From the NCBI GenBank assembly GCA_016714605.1, contig JADKDL010000049.1, forward strand, positions 1 through 64,000: a DNA stretch of 64,000 nt, in the 5' to 3' direction. Source of the stretch: Bacteroidales bacterium (GTDB lineage: Bacteria; Bacteroidota; Bacteroidia; Bacteroidales; UBA1715). Positions 19,180-28,772 of this stretch are shown piece after piece. Position 1 is the first letter of the stretch. The number at the start of each line of letters is the position of its first letter. The translations under genes were made by a program, and so were the position numbers. The notes under the pieces were generated by a model. It was not told where the DNA came from, did no database searches, and saw nothing but the letters and a program-made list of their open reading frames with translations.

Positions 19180-19342
19180 CTTTTATATATCTTTTTTACC
19201 AATTGAAAAATATTAAATAGAAATTTTGCTTAATTTTTACATATTGTTCATTAGTTCGATATTACATTCTTAAAATTACATTCCAATCAAAACTAAAGCA
19301 ATAAAGAAGTCTAAACTAAAAAAAATACAAGAAAATAAGAAC

Positions 19343-20359
19343 TTAACTTACAGGAGAAAGTTTCTCATAAATTTTTGCTTCAATTTCTGACATCAACTCT
19401 ATATTGTCTTTTAGAATTTGTTTTACAGAATCTTTTCCTTGACCCAATTTTGTTTCACCATAGCTAAACCATGAGCCACTCTTTTTAATAATATCATAAT
19501 CAACACCTAAGTCAATTATTTCTCCAATTTTAGAAATACCTTCACCAAAAATCATATCAAATTCTGCTTGTCTAAAAGGAGGTGCAACTTTGTTTTTTAC
19601 AATTTTTACTTTTGTTCTGTTACCATAAACCACATCACCATCTTTTAACAAGCTCATTTTTCTTACATCTACCCTAACAGAGGCATAAAATTTCAAGGCA
19701 TTTCCACCGGTTGTAGTTTCCGGATTTCCAAACATAACCCCAATTTTTTCTCTTAATTGATTTATGAAAATTATAGTAGTACTCGTTTTACTAACAGATG
19801 AAGTAAGCTTTCTGAGTGCTTGTGACATAAGTCTTGCTTGTAAACCCATCCTAGAATCGCCCATCTCACCTTCTATTTCGGCTTTAGGCGTTAACGCTGC
19901 AACAGAATCCACAACAATAATATCTATTGCTCCTGAACGAATTAAATGATCTGTAATTTCTAACGCTTGTTCTCCATTATCAGGTTGAGACATCAAAAGG
20001 TCATTTATATTTACACCAAGTTTTTCTGCATACAGTTTATCAAAAGCATGTTCGGCATCAATAAATGCAGCAATTCCACCTTTTTTCTGAGCCTCGGCTA
20101 TTGCATGTATTGCAAGTGTTGTTTTACCAGAAGATTCTGGACCAAAAATTTCAATAACTCTCCCTCTCGGATATCCACCTACACCCAAAGCAATATCTAA
20201 TGACAATGAACCAGATGAAATTGTAGGAATCTTATCAATTACACCATCTCCCATTTTCATGATAGTTCCTTTACCATAAGTCTTATCTATTTTATCTAGA
20301 GTAAGTTGCAATGCTTTTAACTTTTCCGATTTAATTTTTTCAATATCTTCGTTCGACAT
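19343..20359 (-). CDS. recA: Recombinase RecA
   Basis: Forms the ATP-dependent filament on ssDNA for homologous recombination and LexA cleavage. 338 residues with Walker A GPESSGKTTLAIHAI (about residue 70), IIVVDSVAALTPKAE, loop L1 MGLQARLMSQALRKL and loop L2 FINQLREKIGVMFGNPETTTGG. The C-terminal domain is normal. Complete, with no frame errors. It lies 94 bp downstream of bcp on the same strand. I saw no SOS box. Confidence 0.98.
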   Translation of the reverse strand: MSNEDIEKIKSEKLKALQLTLDKIDKTYGKGTIMKMGDGVIDKIPTISSGSLSLDIALGVGGYPRGRVIEIFGPESSGKTTLAIHAIAEAQKKGGIAAFIDAEHAFDKLYAEKLGVNINDLLMSQPDNGEQALEITDHLIRSGAIDIIVVDSVAALTPKAEIEGEMGDSRMGLQARLMSQALRKLTSSVSKTSTTIIFINQLREKIGVMFGNPETTTGGNALKFYASVRVDVRKMSLLKDGDVVYGNRTKVKIVKNKVAPPFRQAEFDMIFGEGISKIGEIIDLGVDYDIIKKSGSWFSYGETKLGQGKDSVKQILKDNIELMSEIEAKIYEKLSPVS

Positions 20360-20453
20360 TTTTATATAGTATTATATTATTATTTTTCTATTAAGCAAGT
20401 TACTATTTTAATACAAAATATGCCTGCAATTATGTCAAAAATTACAACAAGTT

Positions 20454-20912
20454 TTATAATTTACTTAAAACTTGCTCAGCATGATTTTTCGTATCAACTT
20501 TCTGTATTATATCTTGTATTATTCCTTGTTCATCAATTATGAAAGTAGTGCGGAAAATTCCTTCGTATTCTTTTCCATACATTTTCTTAATACCCCAAAC
20601 ATTATATAATTTAGCGAGTTCCTTTTCTGTATCAGCAATTAAATTCTGTTTAAGATTATACTTTCCTATAAATTTTAAGTGGGAAACTTCAGAATCAGGA
20701 CTTACTCCAATTAACTCAATATTTCTATCATTAAAAACAGTAACCTTTTCATTTAAACTACAATTTTGGGCGGTACAACCAGGTGTATTGTCTTTAGGAT
20801 AAAAAAACAAAACCACTTTTTTTCCTTTAAAATCACTTAATTTTATAACTGTACCATCTTGAATTTTAGCTTCAAAATGCGGTGCTAAATCTCCAACGTT
20901 TAACATATCCAT
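20454..20912 (-). CDS. bcp: Thioredoxin-dependent thiol peroxidase (Bcp/PrxQ)
   Basis: Reduces H2O2 and organic peroxides in the cytosol. 152 residues, AhpC/TSA fold. The peroxidatic Cys is in FFYPKDNTPGCTAQNCSLNE, and the second Cys five residues later is the resolving Cys of alpha-type PrxQ. The frame is intact. Directly upstream of recA on the same strand. Confidence 0.95.
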   Translation of the reverse strand: MDMLNVGDLAPHFEAKIQDGTVIKLSDFKGKKVVLFFYPKDNTPGCTAQNCSLNEKVTVFNDRNIELIGVSPDSEVSHLKFIGKYNLKQNLIADTEKELAKLYNVWGIKKMYGKEYEGIFRTTFIIDEQGIIQDIIQKVDTKNHAEQVLSKL

Positions 20913-20996
20913 ATATCTAACCTTATTTATTTACAATTTAGAATTAATGACGTTGTATTGTATAAATAACTGACAAGCAATAGCTATTTTATACAA

Positions 20997-22958
20997 TTAT
21001 TGCTTTTGAAAAACGATAGACAACTTATTAAAATCTGCTGCTGCATTTATGACAGATCTAAATTGCTCATATTGACTTAGGGAATATTCTATTGATTTAT
21101 AATATTCATAAACATCTATTGATATAATATTATTTTCAACAGTATATTTTGATACAAAACCCATAGTATTTTCTGCATTTGAACCAAATTCTATACTCAT
21201 ATTAAGCATTTCTAGACCTTTGGCAATAAAACCCTGTGGTATTGGAATATTAATTATTCTATGGTAAAAATGCACATGTCTTAACTCAATAGGATTGTCT
21301 CTTTCATGCTCATCATACATTTCAACTTGTGGACCAATAATTTCTCCTACTTTAAAAATAAAATTATCTCCGGCAGATTCAATTAATGAGGCTATTTTTA
21401 GTTTTGACTCAATGGTAAATGTTTCATCAAAAGAAGATATATTGTGATTGGAATTAGTCACCTTTACTTCTTCTATGATAGAATCGTCGGCTTTTTGCTT
21501 AAGTAAATTTTCGACAACTTCTTTTTTTGAAGTTTCAGGTAAAAAATCATAATAGGGTTTTATATAATTTGCCTCATCGCCACCTAATTCTAATTTATAA
21601 TCAACAATTGCGGTAGAAAAAGTCTCATCAAAACTTACTTTGTAGTATTGTTTTGTAAAATTATTCTCCATTGGTACCGAATGAATAAATTTAATATCAG
21701 GTAAAATAGTTTTATGCTCGCCTATGTTCACATTATTGATAAAAAGTCCATAATTATTAGAAATCTCATCAGGCAAGGAACTGAACCTATATTCACTGAA
21801 TTCCGGAACTAAATATTTATTTTGATTGGGAAAATAGATTATATAATAGTTAAGATTATTCCACAAGAAAAAATCTTTATCAAATTTAGAATCAAACCTA
21901 TTGCTTGTAAAACCAACATAATGTTTTATCCCTGCAATTTCAAGCATTCTAACAAACAATAAAGTTATACCTTCTTTGTTTGTGTATTTTTTATCTAATA
22001 TAAATTTTAAATCAGATATATTCTGCACACCTCCTACATCCTCTTTTACCTCAAAATTATCTTTTATAAAAATTTCTATTTTTTTAATTTTTTCAACTTC
22101 ATTTAGATTCTGTATATTTAGTTTTTCAATTAACTTCTCTATTTTTTTATCTTCTTTTCTTTCGGTATAGAAAAACGGTTGGATTCTTTGTGCAGCACTA
22201 GCCCACAAATTGAAATCTAATGATACCGAAGCATTGTGACTATATTGATATACTATTTTAGGAATATTTGATTTCCATGTAGAATACTCTTCTTTTCTGA
22301 ATGTTTTAATAGTATCTGAATTAAAGACAGTATAATTATTTGTACCCATTAAAGTATCTTTTCTTGCAAAAGAGGAATTGTAAGATTTTGAATTAAAGAC
22401 CAAATGCGAGGGTGTTAAAAGCTCATAAACAGCACTATAGGTCGGGAAATTATCATTATACGAGTATTTTGAATAATCTCTAAATGGTTCTTTTAGAGTA
22501 TATAAAACTTCAACGATACTTCCTTTTTCTATTCCATCTATTGCAAAAATAAGATAAGAACCACTATTTTCAAGATTTTCAATTTGTTTGATATTATCTT
22601 TATTTAGTACAACAATTTTACCTTGCGGAGTAATTGTTCTTACTTGCAACTGCACTAATTCAACAAACTCTCCGGCACTTATATAAACTCTGTTGAAATA
22701 GTCTATACCTTTCTCTGAATTAATTAATACTTTTCTGTACTCAGTATTAAACAAATATAGGTTGTTTAATACAAAATGAAATTCACTAATCTTATGATCC
22801 TTTAATATGACCGCATGATATTTTTCAACCTGAGCATTAATATTTTTATCTATTGAAGTAATGGTATCGAGATTTAATTTTTTATACAAAAAATTCTGTG
22901 AAAATACCAAAGCTGGTAACATCAATAAAATTATGCTTAAGTGCTTCATTTGTTTCAA
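20997..22958 (-). CDS. DUF3857 protein with a degenerate transglutaminase-like domain
   Basis: 653 residues with a signal peptide (LSIILLMLPALVFSQ), an N-terminal DUF3857 beta domain (about 40-230) and a transglutaminase-like core (about 290-400). A C-terminal beta region follows. Where active members have a KYGDCKG-type motif, this protein has KYTNKEG, losing the nucleophilic Cys. The His and Asp positions also appear replaced (NLNYYIIYF, LVPEFSEYRF). It is therefore probably a non-catalytic binding protein of the periplasm or cell surface. It sits 42 bp downstream of an active-looking paralogue on the same strand. Function unknown. Confidence 0.8.
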   Translation of the reverse strand: MKQMKHLSIILLMLPALVFSQNFLYKKLNLDTITSIDKNINAQVEKYHAVILKDHKISEFHFVLNNLYLFNTEYRKVLINSEKGIDYFNRVYISAGEFVELVQLQVRTITPQGKIVVLNKDNIKQIENLENSGSYLIFAIDGIEKGSIVEVLYTLKEPFRDYSKYSYNDNFPTYSAVYELLTPSHLVFNSKSYNSSFARKDTLMGTNNYTVFNSDTIKTFRKEEYSTWKSNIPKIVYQYSHNASVSLDFNLWASAAQRIQPFFYTERKEDKKIEKLIEKLNIQNLNEVEKIKKIEIFIKDNFEVKEDVGGVQNISDLKFILDKKYTNKEGITLLFVRMLEIAGIKHYVGFTSNRFDSKFDKDFFLWNNLNYYIIYFPNQNKYLVPEFSEYRFSSLPDEISNNYGLFINNVNIGEHKTILPDIKFIHSVPMENNFTKQYYKVSFDETFSTAIVDYKLELGGDEANYIKPYYDFLPETSKKEVVENLLKQKADDSIIEEVKVTNSNHNISSFDETFTIESKLKIASLIESAGDNFIFKVGEIIGPQVEMYDEHERDNPIELRHVHFYHRIINIPIPQGFIAKGLEMLNMSIEFGSNAENTMGFVSKYTVENNIISIDVYEYYKSIEYSLSQYEQFRSVINAAADFNKLSIVFQKQ

Positions 22959-23000
22959 ATTAAAGTTATAAAATTAACTAATATTAAATTTGATTAAATC

Positions 23001-24934
23001 CTAAATTTTCTTTAATATAACTGTTTGTTTATAAGATGTTTTAATTAAATCAATCATTTTATTCCATTCTTCAAAACTACTTTGCTCAATAGTCAAATTG
23101 TTAATATAAATATTCTTAACCAGAATAATCTGCTTATTACTTTCATTAACCTCATAACGTAATTCAAAACCAAAATCTTTATGCTTAAACGAATTATTGG
23201 TTGGAATATTTTTCAACGAAAATCCAAGTGGAATATCAAGAATTACTTTAGTATTTTTCTCAAATAAATAATCATTCATAATAGCAAATTCAACTTTAGA
23301 AGTATCAATTCTATCTAGCTCAAAATCTCTATTAAGATTCAAATTGATATAATATTCATCATCAATTTTCTTCGCATAATCTGGCAATGAAAATTCATAT
23401 TTTAAAATAAAGAGACTATCTCTATCAATAGCCGAGGCTATAGAAAAACTATCTAATTTAAACTTATTTGACCCTACAGATAATTTCTTTGATAAAAATA
23501 ACGATTGCTCAGAAAGAGTATACCTATTAAGATAAGTAATAAAAAAATACTTTGCATTTCCGTCAAATTCAAGTACTGAACGACTTATAAGATTATTATT
23601 ATCAAAAGATAGATGATGAATTTCATTTGTAGAATTTTCTTTAGCCTCGATAATTGGTACTTGAACAACTTTAAACTGCAAACTGTCTATACTAAGAAGT
23701 GCATCTTTATTTTGAATAAAGTAGGTCGGATATTTATATGAATAGAATTTTGATGTACAATCAAGAAAAAAAACAAACTGTCATTATTTTCAACAACTAC
23801 AATCATATGATTATCAACGTTTGGTGTAGGCAGTTCAGAATATGAATACGGTATATCTCTTGTGCCAACCCAAGTTAGATATGATTTAATCTGGGCATTT
23901 TTCAATAAACTATAAAGTAATACAGACATTCCCTTACAGTCGCCATATTTTTTTTGTAACACTTCTTCAGCTTTACTTGGAATAAAACCAGAATATCCGT
24001 CTTCAATAGCTATATATTTAATATTATCTTGAATCCAATAATAAATGGATTTTATTTTTTCAATTCTATTTGTTTTATTTTTTGTAAGAGAATCTGCTAA
24101 TTTAGCTAATTGAACAGAATTTTCACTATTAACATCCTTTATTAATGAATAGTACCAATTATACAAAGATGCTACATCTGCTGATACTTTTTGGCTTTTA
24201 CCTCCTTTGTCATATTGATTTATATAAACTGCAATATGTGGTTTGTAATATGAAATTGGAACCGATTGCTCTGATATTTTATATTCTTGCAGTCCGAATG
24301 CTTGCCATTTATATACAATAAAATCAGAGGTCTCTTCTTTTGAAAATTTAATATTTTCAGAATTTATATTAAATGTTTTATAATCAATATTTACCATTTT
24401 AGGCACAGTTACTTTTAACTCCATATTCTCAATTGGAAAATAAGAAGTAAAATAATAAATATCACTTAAAAAGGGTTCAATATTAATTTCTGTATACTCA
24501 TATTCCGTCTGATCAAACAGTTTCAGTTTTGGATACAATACACGTGTAATTTTATTGTCGTCAAAAAATATACTTGGAGAAAATCTATCTTCAGTGAGAA
24601 ACTCTTTAACCTCTGTTTTGATATATTTTTTTCCATCAAAACTATAATGATTTGCAGAAATATTACTAACAGATGAAAGACCATTATGATAAATTAATTC
24701 TTCAGAGAGGTAAGAGGCATTATCTGTTAAATACAATATATTTTCAGATTTTGTTGTCGCTATTTTGAGGTTCTTATCAGTATCATAGAAATACTTCACA
24801 TCAATATTCTGTTTTAAAACAACAGCATCATTATGTTTATATTTGCTTCTATATGCTTCTAAATCTTTGATTTTTATCTGAGAATACGAAAAAAATGTAT
24901 TAATAAAAAGGAAGATAAAAAGTACAAATTTCAT
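23001..24934 (-). CDS. DUF3857/transglutaminase-like secreted protein (one frameshift)
   Basis: Starts at 24934 with a signal peptide (FVLFIFLFINTFFSYSQ). It has a DUF3857 domain, then a transglutaminase-like core with all three catalytic positions: Cys in KKYGDCKGMSVLL, His in DNHMIVVVENN, and Asp in FFLDCTS. The frame breaks in an eight-base homopolymer (23766-23773). Removing one base joins SLFFLDCTSKFYSY to LLSIDSLQFKVVQVP, giving about 645 residues and ending at 23001. Transglutaminase-like proteins of this group may act as proteases, amidases or crosslinkers, and the substrate is unknown. It forms a pair with the degenerate paralogue downstream. Confidence 0.85.
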
Positions 24935-25256
24935 CGGCTTGATTTTTTAATTGATTGTTATTTGTCAGATTAAAAACTGTTAATTACAAAAAAATATCAC
25001 AATTCACACAAATATTATATCTACGTGAAATTAATCTCCTGGAAAATAATTGATAAATTGGAATTGCAAAAACAAAAATAATTTTAATTATAGACAATCC
25101 TATTCATCAACAGGAATATTTTATCAAATAGATTAAACAAAAAATGAGATTTTCTATAAAAAAAAATCTCATTTTACTATTTTTTATTATCAATTATAAC
25201 ACTTTCAATAAAGTAACTAGCAATTATTGTACTTTAATTAAGAAATAAAAATATGT
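24935..25256. other. Intergenic region between korC and the DUF3857 pair
   Basis: 322 bases, AT-rich. It holds the korC terminator (see 25141-25175) and must hold the promoter of the DUF3857 pair. Nothing else recognised. Confidence 0.6.
25141..25175 (-). terminator. Intrinsic terminator of the kor operon
   Basis: A 13-bp stem AAAATGAGATTTT (25141-25153) with its complement at 25163-25175. On the minus strand it is followed by a T-rich stretch. It lies 82 bp past the korC stop. Confidence 0.8.
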
Positions 25257-25811
25257 TTACAATTCATAAATAACCTCAAGAATATCTGCTCCCTTATAGA
25301 AAGCTTCAAGATTTAGAGGTATTAATTTATGAGCTCTTTCGGGCAATGATTTTTTTAATGCAGCCTCAACATAGTTTGCATCAACTGCGCTAAGTTTTTT
25401 AAATAATCCACCTAGTACAACCATATTAAATATTTTTGGATTGCCAATTTTAACAGTTTCTTGTGCTGCAGGTATATGATAAATGTTAATATCCTTTCTT
25501 GAAGGAGGATAAGGTAAGCCATTACTATCATAAAATAATTTACCACCTGGTTTTACAGTTTTCTCAAATTTATCTAACGAAGGTTTATTGAGAATTACAA
25601 CAGTGTCATATTCTGTAATAATAGGAGAATTAACTTGCTCATCGCCAACTATTACAGTTACATTAGCAGTTCCTCCTCTCATTTCAGGACCATAGGATGG
25701 CATCCAACAAACTTCCTTACCTTGCATCAACCCGGCGTAAGCTAATATTTTTCCCATAGAAAGAACACCTTGTCCGCCATAGCCAGCTATTAATATCTCT
25801 TCATTTTTCAT
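25257..25811 (-). CDS. korC: 2-oxoacid:ferredoxin oxidoreductase, gamma subunit
   Basis: The 184-residue gamma subunit (POR/KOR gamma fold) opens with IAGYGGQGVLSMGKILAYAG, the typical glycine motif, and carries MPSYGPEMRGGTANVTV, which lines the CoA pocket in the family. It is the last gene of a four-gene operon in the order ferredoxin, alpha, beta, gamma, matching the KorDABC/VorDBAC arrangement. The complex oxidatively decarboxylates a 2-oxoacid to acyl-CoA and passes electrons to ferredoxin. 2-Oxoglutarate or branched 2-oxoacids (e.g. 3-methyl-2-oxobutanoate) are both possible. Specificity is not readable here. Confidence 0.93.
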   Translation of the reverse strand: MKNEEILIAGYGGQGVLSMGKILAYAGLMQGKEVCWMPSYGPEMRGGTANVTVIVGDEQVNSPIITEYDTVVILNKPSLDKFEKTVKPGGKLFYDSNGLPYPPSRKDINIYHIPAAQETVKIGNPKIFNMVVLGGLFKKLSAVDANYVEAALKKSLPERAHKLIPLNLEAFYKGADILEVIYEL

Positions 25812-25882
25812 TACAAAAATTATTTATTTTTTAATTACAGGTAAATCTAATTAACAATATTTACAATAAAATTCCTTAAATA

Positions 25883-26698
25883 TTATTTATCCTGAGGAAC
25901 TTTAATGTCACCAAGTGGAAAATTTTCAAGCATATTTTCTTCCATCCACTTGTTAGATTGTACCGGAGTCATTTTCCAACCACTATTACAGTTTGACATA
26001 ATTTCAACTATGCTTAATCCTTTTTTAAGTTTCTGATATTCAAAAGCTTTTTTAATAGCAGCTTTAGCTTTTCTAACATTAGCAGGTGTATGAACAGACT
26101 GACGAGTTGCATAGCATACGCCACGCAAAGGAGCAATCATATCGGTTATATTAAGCGGATAACCATGAACATCCATTTCTCGACCATAAGGACTTGTAGA
26201 AGATTTCATATTAAGCAATGTAGTTGGAGCCATTTGACCACCAGTCATTCCATAAATACCATTGTTTATGAAAATAATCGTAATATTTTCGCCTCTATTT
26301 GCAGCATGAATCGTTTCACCGGTACCAATTGCAGCCAAGTCGCCATCACCTTGATAGGTAAATACATACTTATCAGGCATTGTTCTTTTCACACCGGTGG
26401 CAACAGCAGGAGCACGTCCATGAGCAGCACTTTGAGTGTCTAAATTAAAAAAATCGTATGCAAACACAGAACATCCTACTGGAGCAATTGCTATTACATC
26501 TTGAATAATTTCCATTTCTTCACAAACCTCGCCTATAAGTCGGTGTACTACACCATGCCCACAACCAGGACAATATGATAAAGGATTATCGGTAAGTCCA
26601 ATTGTTTTCTTGAAAACAATATTTTCTTCTTTTATTATTTCTTTACGTAAAGCTTCTATGTCTACGTTTACATTTGTTTTTTCAATAACGGTTTCCAT
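25883..26698 (-). CDS. korB: 2-oxoacid:ferredoxin oxidoreductase, beta (TPP-binding) subunit
   Basis: 271 residues. It binds thiamine pyrophosphate: YCPGCGHGVVHRLIG (about residue 43) and the TPP motif QGDGDLAAIGTGETIHAANRG with NNGIYGMTGGQ downstream. Intact. It follows korA by about 20 bp and precedes korC by about 70 bp. The absence of its own 4Fe-4S motif fits the KOR/VOR class, where the clusters are on the separate ferredoxin-like subunit. Confidence 0.95.
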   Translation of the reverse strand: METVIEKTNVNVDIEALRKEIIKEENIVFKKTIGLTDNPLSYCPGCGHGVVHRLIGEVCEEMEIIQDVIAIAPVGCSVFAYDFFNLDTQSAAHGRAPAVATGVKRTMPDKYVFTYQGDGDLAAIGTGETIHAANRGENITIIFINNGIYGMTGGQMAPTTLLNMKSSTSPYGREMDVHGYPLNITDMIAPLRGVCYATRQSVHTPANVRKAKAAIKKAFEYQKLKKGLSIVEIMSNCNSGWKMTPVQSNKWMEENMLENFPLGDIKVPQDK

Positions 26699-26719
26699 GA
26701 TCTGAAAGTTTTTAGTTAA

Positions 26720-27790
26720 TTATTTGTTCATCTCACTTTCAATAAATAAAAGCACTTCTTGAGGAGTCATAATAACTCCACCGGAACGACCATAAAATTT
26801 TACAGGAGTATTATTTTTAACAGCCAGTTCAACATCTTCGACCATTTGACCACAACTATGTTCTACAGCAAATATTCCTTTAACATTTTTAGATAATTCG
26901 AAAAGTTTTTGTTTAGGGAAGGGCCAAAGAGTTATAGGCCTAAACATACCTAATTTGATTCCTTTTTCTCTAGCCAATTGAATAGTTTTCATACAAATTC
27001 TAGAACTAATACCATATGCTACAATTATATATTCAGCATCGTCGGTTTTAAACTCTTGATAACGAATTTCATTCTCTTCTACTACTTTATATTTAGCTTG
27101 TAGTTTTCTATTATGATTCTCTTGAACATCGGTTTCAATATTCAAAGTAAAAATTCTATTTCTCTCTCTATCTGGTGTTTTTCCTGTAGTAGCCCAACTA
27201 GGTAAAGTAACACTTCTATCTTTCTGAGGAGTTAGTACAACTTTTTCCATCATTTGACCAATAGCACCATCAGATAAAATAAGAACCGGATTCCTATATT
27301 TAAAAGCTAATTCAAAACCTAAATCTACAAAGTCATACTGCTCTTGAACGGTATTAGGAGCTAAAACAATAAGTCTATAATCTCCATGCCCACCACCTTT
27401 TACCGATTGAAAATAATCTGCTTGTCCGGGTTGTATTGAACCTAATCCAGGCCCACCTCTTGATACATTCACCACTAAACAAGGGAGCTCACCAGCAGCA
27501 ATATACGACAAGCCTTCTTGTTTTAAACTAATACCGGGACTAGAAGAAGAAGTCATAGCTTTTTTTCCACAACCAGCAGCTCCATAAACCATGTTAATAG
27601 CAGCTATTTCGCTCTCAGCTTGTAAAACAACCATTCCAGATCTTTTATTATAGGGATCTTCGAGGGCTAAATACTCCAAAATTTCAGATTGAGGAGTTAT
27701 TGGATATCCAAAATAAGCATCGCATCCGCATCTTATGGCTGCTTCAGCAATTGCCTCATTTCCTTTCATTAATCTTATTTCCTGTTCCAT
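26720..27790 (-). CDS. korA: 2-oxoacid:ferredoxin oxidoreductase, alpha subunit
   Basis: 356 residues with the POR_N pyrimidine-binding domain (MKGNEAIAEAAIRCGCDAYFGYPITPQSEI), the SSSSPGISLKQEGLSYIAAGELP loop region, and a C-terminal POR domain II (AEYIIVAYGISSRI, LFRPITLWPFPK-like). The PITPQ motif and lack of an N-terminal gamma fusion fit VorB/KorA of Bacteroidota. It starts about 48 bp after the ferredoxin subunit. Confidence 0.95.
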   Translation of the reverse strand: MEQEIRLMKGNEAIAEAAIRCGCDAYFGYPITPQSEILEYLALEDPYNKRSGMVVLQAESEIAAINMVYGAAGCGKKAMTSSSSPGISLKQEGLSYIAAGELPCLVVNVSRGGPGLGSIQPGQADYFQSVKGGGHGDYRLIVLAPNTVQEQYDFVDLGFELAFKYRNPVLILSDGAIGQMMEKVVLTPQKDRSVTLPSWATTGKTPDRERNRIFTLNIETDVQENHNRKLQAKYKVVEENEIRYQEFKTDDAEYIIVAYGISSRICMKTIQLAREKGIKLGMFRPITLWPFPKQKLFELSKNVKGIFAVEHSCGQMVEDVELAVKNNTPVKFYGRSGGVIMTPQEVLLFIESEMNK

Positions 27791-27838
27791 CGTATATAAT
27801 GTAACTTAATTCTTTGTGAATAATTAATTATTAAAAAT

Positions 27839-28060
27839 CTATTTAACTCTGTAAACTGTAATTACAGAATCTGGACACACCATAGCACAACTGGCACAAC
27901 CGGTACATGACTCAGGATTAACCATCATACTAGGATGATACCCCTTCGCATTTACTTGATCTGAAAGTTGCAAAACATTAAAAGGACATGCATTTACGCA
28001 CAATTCGCATCCTTTGCAGGTGTCAAATAATATTTCAACTAAACCTCTTGCTTTTGCCAT
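27839..28060 (-). CDS. korD: 2-oxoacid oxidoreductase, 2[4Fe-4S] ferredoxin-type delta subunit
   Basis: A 73-residue protein with two cluster motifs: CKGCELCVNACPF and CTGCASCAMVCPD. It carries electrons from the TPP site to soluble ferredoxin. First gene of the operon. The start is fixed by ATG 28060 and a promoter 54 bp upstream. Confidence 0.95.
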   Translation of the reverse strand: MAKARGLVEILFDTCKGCELCVNACPFNVLQLSDQVNAKGYHPSMMVNPESCTGCASCAMVCPDSVITVYRVK

Positions 28061-28113
28061 AATTTTATACTTAACATTATTATCAATTCAAACTAAAACA
28101 AACTTATTTGAGT

Positions 28114-28143
28114 CAAAAATATAATTTACCTTTCTATACTCAA
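28114..28143 (-). promoter_or_regulatory. korDABC promoter
   Basis: On the minus strand TTG (28143-28141) is followed after 19 bp by TATTTTTG (28121-28114), an exact TAnnTTTG. It lies 54 bp ahead of korD. Confidence 0.6.
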
Positions 28144-28172
28144 TAAAAGAGGGCTATATTGGTGTACTTCTG

Positions 28173-28222
28173 GGGTGAAATAGTCATATTTTTGGGCGAA
28201 ATTGAAACATATTGGGTGAAAT
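28173..28222. promoter_or_regulatory. Three phased GGGYGAAAT boxes upstream of korD
   Basis: GGGTGAAAT (28173-28181), GGGCGAAAT (28194-28202) and GGGTGAAAT (28214-28222) are spaced 21 and 20 bp apart, two helical turns. They lie 30-80 bp upstream of the kor -33 element, a usual position for activator sites. The binding factor is unknown. Confidence 0.45.
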
Positions 28223-28772
28223 AAAAAATTTAAATAAACATCCCATTTAGAAAAATTAGGATTTTTCACATATAAAAAGACTATGTTTTGCATGAATAAT
28301 CATTAATAATAATTACTCATTTAATCAAAATACTTTGAAAAAAAACTTTGAAAAAAAATTCAATTAAATAATTTTAGACATATCTACAATAAAATTTAAA
28401 AGACATATCTAATAATAGAATTAAATAAAAAGTAAAGCAGTAAAATCAGAAAACGATACGAGCAAATACAAATACCTATACAAAGATTTCTTAATAGTTA
28501 TAATTCAATTTAATAATTTGCATTCTCATGTTGGAAATCACAAGCCTAAAAGAATATAAATCAAATGTTTTGCGAGTGGAAAGCACTAAAATTATTTAAA
28601 CTCAATTGCATCAGGGATATATGAGATAATATTCCTTTAATTTTAACTATATCATACTAATTATTAAACAATTAACACAATAAAATGAATCTGATTGTAT
28701 AGAAAATATCAGAAGATTTATATGAAATAACTTTTAGAGAAAAAAATAGATTTATCAATAAAAACAATGATA
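28223..28772. other. AT-rich intergenic region
   Basis: 550 bases between the kor regulatory boxes and the M23 peptidase stop. It has a repeated AGACATATCTA (28376 area, two copies about 25 bp apart) and no credible ORF. Nothing else recognised. Confidence 0.5.

Noticed and set aside
19764..20200. Plus-strand ORFs inside recA
   Set aside because: Shadow frames of recA.
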